DNA of 64,000 nucleotides, from NCBI GenBank assembly GCA_963704405.1, contig OY969903.1, forward strand, positions 310,001-374,000, read 5' to 3'. The notes beneath the pieces are model-generated. The model was not told where the DNA came from, made no database searches, and saw nothing but the letters and a program-made list of their open reading frames with translations. Position numbers and translations under genes: made by a program. Source of the stretch: MFD01213-c1 sp963704405. Lineage in GTDB: Bacteria; Planctomycetota; Phycisphaerae; Tepidisphaerales; Tepidisphaeraceae. This document shows positions 26,507 through 33,146 of this stretch, piece after piece; position 1 is the stretch's first letter, and each line of letters opens with the position of its first letter.

Positions 26507-27340
26507 ATGACGCCCACCACACCGCTCTGCTGCGTTCCCGACGCCTTCAACCTGCTGGCCAAGCAGCTTCCGATCATCAATTCACCTGACGCCCTGCTGA
26601 ATGGCGCGATCGCCATCGCGATGCATCAGTTGGATCATGTTGACGCGGCGGCTGTCGATGCCCAGCTTCAACATTACGCCGACACCGTCCGCTCGCGCGT
26701 TCGCGGGCCGCAAACCCAGGCCATTCTCGCCCACCTGCATGAGGTGCTGTTTGAGGAGGAAGGGTTCAGCGGCAACACCGAAGATTATTACAACCCGATC
26801 AACAGCTACCTTCCAACTGTCCTGGAAACCAAAAAGGGCCTGCCGATCTCTCTCAGCCTGCTGTACAAGCTGGTCGCCGACCGCCTTGGCCTGCGGGCGC
26901 ACGGCATCGGACTGCCTGGACATTTCGTGGTCGGCATTGAGACAGGCGACAGCCTGATGCTCGTTGATCCGTTTGCCCAGGGCCGCATCATCACACCGGA
27001 AGAAGCACACGACCGAATGATCGAGCAGTTCGGCCCGGAAGTGGAATGGAGCGACGAGCTTTTGCGTCCCGCAAGCAATCGCCATTGGCTGACGCGGATG
27101 CTGCAGAACCTGCTGAATCTCTTCGGCACCGGCAACCATTACGCCGACGTCGCCGCCGTCCTGGAGATGGAAATGCTCCTGTGGCCGGAACAAAAGCACC
27201 TCCAGCGCAATTTGGCGCTGGTCCTCGCCCGTTGCGGCCTGTCCCAGCCCGCCTGTGCGTGGCTCGATCGGTATCTCAAGGGAAACCCGGACGATCCGCA
27301 GAAATCAGAACTCAAGCAACTGCTCGCCGTCTTGAAATAA
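26507..27340 (+). CDS. SirB1-family transglutaminase-like protein with TPR tail
   Basis: A 277-residue protein of the SirB1/YchA family. Residues about 90-150 carry the family core (FSGNTEDYYNPINSYLPTVL, KKGLPISLSLLYKLVADRLG, LRAHGIGLPGHFVVGIE). This is a transglutaminase-like fold in which the nucleophilic Cys is often absent, as it is here. The C-terminal part (VAAVLEMEMLLWPEQKHLQR, NLALVLARCGLSQPACAWLD) is TPR-like. The biochemical role of the family is not established. A terminator follows 31 bases after the stop codon. Confidence 0.85.
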   Translation: MTPTTPLCCVPDAFNLLAKQLPIINSPDALLNGAIAIAMHQLDHVDAAAVDAQLQHYADTVRSRVRGPQTQAILAHLHEVLFEEEGFSGNTEDYYNPINSYLPTVLETKKGLPISLSLLYKLVADRLGLRAHGIGLPGHFVVGIETGDSLMLVDPFAQGRIITPEEAHDRMIEQFGPEVEWSDELLRPASNRHWLTRMLQNLLNLFGTGNHYADVAAVLEMEMLLWPEQKHLQRNLALVLARCGLSQPACAWLDRYLKGNPDDPQKSELKQLLAVLK

Positions 27341-27371
27341 AACGCAAAGGCGAACAGTTGCACAGGCTTGG

Positions 27372-27410
27372 AAAACGCCGTCGGATAGACCGATGGCGTT
27401 TTTCTTATTT
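27372..27410 (+). terminator. Rho-independent terminator after the SirB1-like gene
   Basis: Stem AAAACGCCGTCGG (27372-27384) pairs with CCGATGGCGTTTT (27390-27402), with one G-T pair and loop ATAGA, and is followed by CTTATTTTT. It lies just past the stop codon at 27340. Confidence 0.85.
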
Positions 27411-27566
27411 TTGGATTTTTGCCTGCCTATAGAGAATTTGCGATCGAGACCGTGGCGAATGCGGTTTTAAATCCAGAATCCGACATCGGCCCCATGGTCT
27501 TCCCGTGGCATTTCCACCGCGCGGCCTCTATAATTACCTGTTGTTTCCACAGGAAAGAAGCTGCCC

Positions 27567-27824
27567 ATGCCGACTGCAACCCCTGCCGCCGCGGTTCCCA
27601 TGCGGGATCGCGTGCAAGAAGTGATCAACCTGATTCGTCCCGCCGTCCAGGCGGACGGCGGTGATATCGAATTGGTGGATGTCCTTGCAGACGGCACAGT
27701 CCACATCCGCTTCCACGGCGCCTGCCACGGGTGTCCTTCGAGCACGATGACCCTGCAAATGGGGATCGAACGCAACCTTCGCGATCGCATCCCGGAAGTC
27801 ACCCGTGTCCTGCCCGTTACCTGA
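27567..27824 (+). CDS. NifU C-terminal-domain Fe-S scaffold protein
   Basis: An 85-residue protein made of a single NifU C-terminal (Nfu) domain. It has VINLIRPAVQADGGDIELVD, the cluster-binding CxxC in FHGACHGCPSSTMTLQMGIE and an acidic-to-basic tail. Such proteins bind a [4Fe-4S] cluster at a dimer interface and deliver it to target enzymes. AGGAAAG about ten bases upstream of ATG 27567 is the ribosome-binding site. No isc/suf genes are adjacent. Confidence 0.92.
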   Translation: MPTATPAAAVPMRDRVQEVINLIRPAVQADGGDIELVDVLADGTVHIRFHGACHGCPSSTMTLQMGIERNLRDRIPEVTRVLPVT

Positions 27825-27872
27825 ATCGCCTTGCTCATCGCCGGTTCCCTCATCCGCTAATCATTCGATTCC

Positions 27873-28274
27873 ATGGCGACGTCCGACCCAGCGTTCAGAT
27901 ATGACCCGCCGGATGCGCGTCCAGGCGTGCATGGGGGTTCATCGGCCGCGGACTGGGCGCGCGGGTTTTTTCTGCAGGTTGCCCATCGCGGAGGTGTGGT
28001 GGCGGTTTTCGCGTGGCTCGCGACCTTGGCGTTTGTTTATCAGGGACAGAGCTATCGCTGGCCGCTCGCGATCGCGTTCATGGCGAGCGACCTGGGGCTT
28101 TGTGCGGCGATTGTCGCCGCGCTGGCAGGGCGGCGATCGCGCCATCGATCAGCCGAGGCGGTGGGGGCGATGGTCTTTAACCTGCTGCTGGCATTATTGT
28201 CCCTTCAATGGATCCTGATATCCCGGCTGGATCTGATCCGTTCCGCGCTCCAGAAATTCTTTGCCGCCTCATGA
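27873..28274 (+). CDS. Small integral membrane protein of unknown function, 133 aa
   Basis: The product has a polar N-terminus and three hydrophobic stretches (VVAVFAWLATLAFVY, LAIAFMASDLGLCAAIVAAL, AMVFNLLLALLSLQWILISR). No family is recognised. Its stop codon overlaps the tadA start by four bases (ATGA at 28271-28274), so the two are co-translated. Confidence 0.7.
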   Translation: MATSDPAFRYDPPDARPGVHGGSSAADWARGFFLQVAHRGGVVAVFAWLATLAFVYQGQSYRWPLAIAFMASDLGLCAAIVAALAGRRSRHRSAEAVGAMVFNLLLALLSLQWILISRLDLIRSALQKFFAAS

Positions 28275-28737
28275 CACCACAAGCCTCCATGCACGAAGCG
28301 CTGGTGCAAGCCCGCAACGCACAAGCGATCGGCGAGGCGCCGATCGGCTGCGTCATCATCCACGACCCGACAGATCGAATCATCGCGCGGCGCACAATCG
28401 CCGGGAAATTAACGACGATCCCACGGCCCACGCCGAGATACTCGCAATCCGCGAGGCGGCACGGACACTGAACCATTGGCGGCTGCTGGACTGCACTCTG
28501 GTTGTGACGCTGGAACCCTGCCCGATGTGCGCCGGAGCGATCGTCAACGCCCGCATCCCCCGGCTGATCTTCGGCTGCCGCGACCCCAAAGGGGGCGCGG
28601 TCCGCACACTCTTCCAACTGTGCGAAGACCCCAGGCTGAATCATCGGGTGCAAGTAACAGCGGACGTCGCGGCCGAGGAATGCGGGGAAATGCTTACAAA
28701 CTTCTTCCGTGCCCAGCGGCTGCTTGGGAAGAAGTGA
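28271..28737 (+). CDS. tadA: tRNA adenosine-34 deaminase (frameshifted in this sequence)
   Basis: The enzyme converts A34 to inosine in tRNA-Arg(ACG). The N-terminal part from ATG 28271 reads MHEALVQARNAQAIGEAPIG. The zinc/proton-relay motif TAHAEILAIREAARTLNHWR and the second zinc motif TLEPCPMCAGAIVNARIPRL lie in a different frame. One lost G in GCGCGGCGCAC at 28385-28395 explains it: restoring it gives IIARAHNRREINDDPTAHAE, the normal TadA sequence. The end (NHRVQVTADVAAEECGEMLT, NFFRAQRL) is typical. Because tadA is normally essential, the lesion is more likely a sequence error than a real mutation. Confidence 0.88.
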
Positions 28738-29018
28738 ATTGGCATATTCCACACGCCCCCGCCTGAGCGGCCAAGAAGGGGGAAAAGGGGAATTTGGCGG
28801 TTGTAAGTGACAAAACTAAACGGACAAAATCAAACGGGACGGAACTGGGCGCCGCGGGTAGATCAGCAGCAGGAGAAACAGTTAGAGGATGAACCGAGCG
28901 TGCATATCAAAACGGAGCCGACCGCTGGGCGACGCGGAATGGACGCTGGAAAATCGCGCAGCGACAGGGCCTGCAGCACCCCCTGCGTCCTCCGGGCCGG
29001 CAGAAACGCTGGCGAAAA
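28738..29018. other. Intergenic region at the left edge of the accessory island
   Basis: No convincing gene is seen. A segment at 28815-28845 (CAAAATCAAACGGGACGG) resembles a degenerate copy of the ATCAAAGGGGACGC repeat found twice beside the transposase remnant at 30.98-31.04 kb, so the stretch may be decayed mobile DNA. Base composition is mixed and small ORFs here overlap on both strands without coding signal. Confidence 0.35.
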
Positions 29019-29346
29019 ATGACCCCGCCAAAGCGGGCACTGATTTGCGATAACCGTTCACCCTCCGTTTATTTCTCCCAGACGCGCCACTTTTCTTGTT
29101 CACCTTTGGCAGGGGCACATATTGGACCGCTACGACGACGATCGATCACTTTGAGTTGCACGTCAGTTATGCACTGCTGCTGGGATTGGCAGCGTGCTGT
29201 CGACCATCGTCTGGGCAGACCTGCTACGATTTCGTTCACGCCAGCAGCGAATCGATCGCGGACAGTGTTCGTTGTGCCGCTATGATTTGCGTACGACGCC
29301 CGCGCGGTGTCCGGAATGCGGCTCCGCCGCCAAGCCGACGGCGTAA
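29019..29346 (+). pseudogene. Decayed or frameshifted zinc-ribbon membrane protein paralog
   Basis: The end of this stretch encodes CSLCRYDLRTTPARCPECGS followed by AAKPTA and a stop, almost the same as the C-terminus of the intact gene 600 bases downstream (CPECGSTVKPTA). Both share the DNA around the stop codon (AAGCCGACGGCGTAAGCC). Upstream, a hydrophobic helix (HVSYALLLGLA) lies in one frame and IVWADLLRFRSRQQRIDRG in another; one base restored in GGCAGCGTGCTG near 29190 joins them. No convincing start codon is seen, so this is a partial or broken duplicate of the downstream gene. Confidence 0.55.
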
Positions 29347-29395
29347 GCCCCGCCGCGCCTGAATCCGCTGCCCCGCGACACGCCCGCGCGGTAAC

Positions 29396-29920
29396 ATGTC
29401 CTTCGTGAAGCGTCGCCTCTTCAACGTGCTGGCCGCGGTGGCGCTGATATTGAACGTGGTTGCCGCCGCCTTGTGGGCACGGAGCTACGGATGGACGGAA
29501 ACCGCGTACATCTACCGCGACACGCCGCGGCGCCGGGCTGTCAGCGTATCGTCCAGCTCCGGGTATCTCACCGCCGGCGATGTAAGCGTTGCATCGGGTT
29601 CCATCATCCAGCTCGGGTTGGGCCCCTGGTTTCAGAGCTGGCGCGGCCGTCCTGCCAACGAAATCCAGATCCCCTGGAGCGGGCGACTTGGGTTCAATTA
29701 CTACCGTGATCCCGGACCGGGCCTCACGCTTGACCTCGTGCGCATCTGGTATGGCTGGGTATTCGTCTTCCTCGGCGTTCCCCCGGTCGCCTGGCTTTGC
29801 AGTGCGCGAAGCAATCGCCAACGCGCAGCGGCGAACCTCTGCCGCACCTGCGGCTACGACCTGCGGGCCACGCCCGAGCGGTGTCCGGAATGCGGGTCGA
29901 CCGTCAAGCCGACGGCGTAA
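29396..29920 (+). CDS. Membrane protein with C-terminal zinc ribbon (CGYDLRATPERCPECG)
   Basis: A 174-residue protein with two membrane helices (about 9-28, VLAAVALILNVVAAALWARS, and about 118-137). An extracytoplasmic segment between them holds an IQIPWSGRLGFNYYRDPG stretch. The C-terminal zinc ribbon LCRTCGYDLRATPERCPECG is on the cytoplasmic side. This ribbon is very frequent in planctomycete genomes and is one reason for the taxonomic call. Function is unknown. A decayed paralog lies just upstream and the gene borders the attC-like repeats. Confidence 0.8.
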   Translation: MSFVKRRLFNVLAAVALILNVVAAALWARSYGWTETAYIYRDTPRRRAVSVSSSSGYLTAGDVSVASGSIIQLGLGPWFQSWRGRPANEIQIPWSGRLGFNYYRDPGPGLTLDLVRIWYGWVFVFLGVPPVAWLCSARSNRQRAAANLCRTCGYDLRATPERCPECGSTVKPTA

Positions 29921-30059
29921 GCCCCGCCGCGGCGGTGGGGGTTGCGGCGGGCGGCGATCCTTGGCGAAGCGGGGTTGTGCGAGGCTAAATCAATACCTTG
30001 CTTTTGCCTAACGCAAGGTTCGTTGGCGCGGCGGCATTCATCCGCGGTCCGGAACGCAG

Positions 30060-30164
30060 GAATAACCAGCCAATGCTGTGGACGGCCCCGCGTCGCGTCG
30101 AAAGTTTGTCCTTGGTATGATGTCCCTCGGCGCTTTGGCCGCCACAGATTGTCATCCGTTATTC
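30060..30164 (+). repeat. attC-like recombination site 1
   Basis: The site has integron attC structure. The outer boxes GAATAAC (30060-30066) and GTTATTC (30158-30164) are exact complements. The inner arms CAAT-CTGTGG-CGGCC (30071-30087) and GGCCGCCACAGATTG (30137-30151) pair perfectly once two unpaired bases, G at 30075 and A at 30082, are left extrahelical. The 49-base centre is variable. A cassette gene starts 14 bases after the right box. The same architecture recurs at 30571. Confidence 0.8.
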
Positions 30165-30177
30165 ACCGGGAGCCACC

Positions 30178-30576
30178 GTGTCCGACACCCCCGAGGTTGT
30201 CCGCGACGACGAATACGAGCAATTCGCGATGGCCTACCAGTGCGTGCTCATCGGGATGCTGCAGCGAGCGCTTCGTCGATCACGGCTCGAACCGGAACAG
30301 GTGCAAAAAGCGGTCAACCGCTTCCTCTTCGAACTCGGAAACTTCCATGACCAGGGCTGGCTGGAGTCGGGCGGCGAGCGTGTGTATCCCCTCCTCTGCT
30401 TTACGCGCAAGTTTCTGAACGTTGACACCAAGATCAACGAGATCGGCAAGATCAACGCTCCATCGGCCGGCTTCGCATTCCACGAGCACGCGATGGGCTT
30501 GGTGCAAGAATATCTTGCTGGCAGTGCCAAACTCCAAGTCCAGACAGGCTCGTTCGGCGATCCGGCCGGTGAATAA
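30178..30576 (+). CDS. Cassette-borne protein of unknown function, 132 aa
   Basis: A GTG start behind GGGAG gives a 132-residue soluble protein: VRDDEYEQFAMAYQCVLIGM, SRLEPEQVQKAVNRFLFELG, AGFAFHEHAMGLVQEYLAGS. No family is recognised. It begins immediately after attC-like site 1, and its TAA stop lies inside the GAATAAC box of site 2. Genes in integron cassettes are placed exactly so. No promoter is apparent, so it probably depends on read-through from upstream, as cassette genes do. Confidence 0.7.
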   Translation: MSDTPEVVRDDEYEQFAMAYQCVLIGMLQRALRRSRLEPEQVQKAVNRFLFELGNFHDQGWLESGGERVYPLLCFTRKFLNVDTKINEIGKINAPSAGFAFHEHAMGLVQEYLAGSAKLQVQTGSFGDPAGE

Positions 30577-30682
30577 CCAAGCGATGCTGTGGACGGTCCC
30601 GCGTCGCGACGAAAGTTTGGCTTCGGTTTGTGAGCCCCCCTCGCGCGTCGCGAGGCCCGCCACAGATCGCTGTACGCTATGC
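30571..30682 (+). repeat. attC-like recombination site 2
   Basis: The left box GAATAAC is at 30571-30577. The inner arms AGCGAT-CTGTGG-CGG (30580-30596) and CCGCCACAGATCGCT (30657-30671) pair perfectly with extrahelical G 30586 and A 30593, in the same positions as in site 1. The right box is GCTATGC instead of GTTATTC, so its cleavage triplet is altered and the site may be defective. The first 50 bases are nearly identical to site 1. The next ORF starts within the right box. Confidence 0.8.
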
Positions 30683-31015
30683 CCCTCTACCACGCCACTC
30701 TCACATGCGGTGGACTAACGGACGCGGAAGCTGCGAACGCGCCCGCCGACATCGTCGAGGAGTTCGGCAGTCGCCATTGGCACCAAAACGTCAAGTGCAG
30801 GTGGGATGGCCGCCTGTTGTAGCTAGAGGCTGACAACGACTACGACGCGGACGGCAAGGCATTACTCGACGAGTTTTGGGATGTGGTAATCGCGTGCGTC
30901 AACACGAGCGGGACGATTCACTTTGAAATCGTCTCCGTTGAAGCCATCTCGGTCGGGGGCATAACCAGACGCTGGGACAAATCAAAGGGGACGCGAAAGC
31001 TACGTCCCATTTAGT
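30679..31015 (+). pseudogene. Second cassette ORF, interrupted by an amber codon
   Basis: Reading from ATG 30679 gives MPLYHATLTCGGLTDAEAAN, EFGSRHWHQNVKCRWDGRLL, then TAG at 30820-30822. The same frame continues LEADNDYDADGKALLDEFWD and IHFEIVSVEAIS. The layout resembles small cassette-type proteins that pair a WDG-turn with a DYDADGKALLDEF helix, so the TAG appears to break a real gene. After about 30960 the frame runs through a third GCATAACCAGACGCTG box, where a stop would be expected if one base of the G5 run were absent. Recognition of the family is from memory and moderate. Confidence 0.55.
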
Positions 31016-31039
31016 CCAGGGAACATCAAAGGGGACGCA

Positions 31040-31198
31040 AATCAGTCGCCCCTTCGGCCGCCCACGCGGGTGGAGCGTCCATTCCAGGTTCAATTTCTTC
31101 ACCGTCTGCTCCACCCATCCCTGCCGTCCATACGGGCTCGAACGCTTTACCGCACGCCGCAATGCCTCCAATTCCGCCGCCGTCTCGGCTCGATTCAC
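31040..31198 (-). mobile_element. Remnant of a REP-associated (Y1/RAYT-type) transposase, C-terminus
   Basis: On the minus strand the segment reads MNRAETAAELEALRRAVKRS, SPYGRQGWVEQTVKKLNLEW and TLHPRGRPKG. This is the typical C-terminal end of Y1-type REP-associated transposases; the catalytic HUH and Tyr regions are missing. Two direct copies of ATCAAAGGGGACGC (30981-30994 and 31025-31038) lie just past its 3' end, as often seen at the edges of these elements. The fragment abuts, and probably truncated, the third attC-like site. Confidence 0.7.
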
Positions 31199-31617
31199 CC
31201 ATTGTACCCCATTCCCGGGCGTGCAATCGCGATTGGCTGCCTCATGTTAAGATGGGAACGAAATGAGGCGCGCTTTATCGTATTATTGCTAATACATGAA
31301 GACTATGTTTGCATAAACTATGTATAGATAACAGTTTGTATAGAGACATGATTCCCTGGGACGGCGTGAGGCGCGCCTCATTTGTCTCATCTTCCCCGGC
31401 TTAATTCATCTTCGCGATCCGCGCATCTGCCAACGCCGCTTCCTGCAATTTGCACTCATCGAGAATCTCCTCACCCCTTCCCGGCCCCGAAAGACTCTCA
31501 TCACGGCTGGATCAGGTTTGGGGGAGCAGGCCAAGCGGCGCTGCATCCTCTTTTCTGCCATCTTCCGATGCCATCGGGTGACGCCGGCGACTGCTCTCGT
31601 GCCTTCAGATCACACGA
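31199..31617. other. Gene-free stretch with AT-rich palindromic module
   Basis: No gene is supported. A perfect 13-bp inverted repeat (AAATGAGGCGCGC at 31261-31273, GCGCGCCTCATTT at 31371-31383) encloses about 97 bases. The inside is far more AT-rich than the genome and contains a second hairpin, GTATTA-TTGC-TAATAC at 31280-31295. The remainder to 31617 shows no clear signal. Confidence 0.5.
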
Positions 31618-32775
31618 TCAAAAGCGGCCTTTTCTTGCGGTCAGGGTTTTTTCCAGGATTTTATCCAGGGTGGTGCAGACGCGTTTGATCTGGGCGGCGG
31701 TCATCGAGCCAAAGAAAGGAAGCGCAAGCGTGCGGGCGGAGACATATTCGGTGATGGGGAACATGCCGGGCTGGAAGCCGAATTTTTCGGCCATGTAGGG
31801 CTGGAGGTGGATGGGGGGGAAGTAATTATTGCAGCCGATGCCTTCGACGCGGAGTTCCATCATGACCTGATCGCGGTCGCCGGGCTCGAAGAGGTCATTA
31901 AGGCGGACGACGAAGACGAACCAGCTCATGTGCTCGCCGTCCTGGAGGGTGGGAAGGATGAGGAAGCGGTTGGTCATGAGTCGCTGGATGTAATCGTGGG
32001 CGACGCGGCGGCGGCCTTCCAGAATTTCTTCGAGGCGGTCCACCTGCACCACACCCATGGCGGCGTTGATTTCGCTCAGGCGGTAGTTGTAGCCGAGCCG
32101 CTGATGGGCGAGCCACGACATGCCTTCGCGGCCCTGGTTCCGCAAGGCGCGGCAGGCAGCAGCGAAGGTATCGTCGTCGGTGACGATCATGCCCCCTTCG
32201 CCGGTGGTGATCTGCTTATTGGGATAGAAACCGAACACGCCTGCGCGGCCGAAGGAACCGATGGGGCGCAGCGTTGTGCCGCGGCCGACATATCCGCCGA
32301 AGCCTTCGCAGCAATCTTCGATCAGCATCAGCTCATTTTTCTGGGCGAGCTGTTCGAGCTCGATCATCCCGCCGGGATGGCCAAAGGCCTCGACGGCGAC
32401 GATCGCCTTGGTTTTTGGCGTGATGGCGCCGGGGACTTTTTCGACGTCCATGTTCAGCGTCTTCGGATCGATATCCACAAACACCGGCGTGGCGTCGACA
32501 TACAAAATACAGTTGGCGCTGGCGACGAAAGAGAAAGGCGTCGTGACAACTTCATCGCCCGCCTTGATTCCCGCCGCGATCATCGCAACGTGCAAGCCGG
32601 CGGTGCCGCTGGAGACGGCAATGGCATGGCGGCGGTTCACCAGCTTGGCCACCTTCAATTCAAATTCATCGACGCGCGGGCCGATGGAAAGCGTCGGCGT
32701 GTGCAGAACTTCGACGACGGCGTCAATTTCACGCTGGGTGATGTCGGGCCTGGAAAGGGGGATAGCGTTGCGCAT
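31618..32775 (-). CDS. DegT/DnrJ/EryC1 family PLP-dependent sugar aminotransferase
   Basis: From ATG 32775, 385 residues. It belongs to the nucleotide-sugar aminotransferases (perosamine or UDP-4-keto-sugar type) used in lipopolysaccharide or other surface-glycan synthesis. Features are IPLSRPDITQREIDAVVEVL, the PLP-contact SSGTAGLHVAMIAAGI, TTPFSFVASANCILYVDATP, IEDCCEGFGGYVGRGTTLRP and the Schiff-base Lys in GFYPNKQITTGEGGMIVTDD. YNYRLSEINAAMGVVQ follows and the C-terminus ends with FFGSMTAAQIKRV. A start at 32931 would add an unrelated 52-residue tail. The next gene, divergent, is an MsbA-like exporter, so a surface-glycan role fits. Confidence 0.9.
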   Translation of the reverse strand: MRNAIPLSRPDITQREIDAVVEVLHTPTLSIGPRVDEFELKVAKLVNRRHAIAVSSGTAGLHVAMIAAGIKAGDEVVTTPFSFVASANCILYVDATPVFVDIDPKTLNMDVEKVPGAITPKTKAIVAVEAFGHPGGMIELEQLAQKNELMLIEDCCEGFGGYVGRGTTLRPIGSFGRAGVFGFYPNKQITTGEGGMIVTDDDTFAAACRALRNQGREGMSWLAHQRLGYNYRLSEINAAMGVVQVDRLEEILEGRRRVAHDYIQRLMTNRFLILPTLQDGEHMSWFVFVVRLNDLFEPGDRDQVMMELRVEGIGCNNYFPPIHLQPYMAEKFGFQPGMFPITEYVSARTLALPFFGSMTAAQIKRVCTTLDKILEKTLTARKGRF

Positions 32776-33146
32776 AGGGGAACCTGTAACGGGTCGGAGG
32801 TTTTTATGCGAGGGGGGAACGATGATTGCGTGAGAAGCGGGTGCGCTTTCCTCACGTAATCGCGTTATCACGTTTGTGGGGTGTAACTCTCGTATGTGGC
32901 GGAATGGCAAGCTCCTCGCGCACAAACGCACCGACGAAGAGAGATAAAATGAAAACCCAGCATCTTTTCTCTGCGTCTCAGCGCCTCTGCGTTAAAATTT
33001 CCCATCCATATTTCCGCCGCCACAATCGAGCGTTATACCCCGTTTGTGTAATCGCGTCATCACTCCTCGCCGCGAGGGTTCGCATGTTATACAATCATTT
33101 CCTTCGCGTCCGATAACAACCTTATCGTCTACAAGGCTTTTGTTGC
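32776..33146. promoter_or_regulatory. Divergent intergenic region with a near-identical 16-bp repeat
   Basis: Two copies of GTAATCGCGT(T/C)ATCAC lie at 32856-32871 and 33048-33063, each beside a GTTTGTG element (CGTTTGTGGGGTG at 32871 and CCGTTTGTG at 33040). They could be operator sites for the divergent aminotransferase and exporter genes, but may be remnants of a repeat. No other gene is seen here. Confidence 0.4.

Noticed and set aside
30001..30030. CCTAACGCAAGGTTCGTTGG as a further attC site
   Set aside because: It has a short partial palindrome only; there are no paired inner arms or extrahelical bases as in the two accepted sites.
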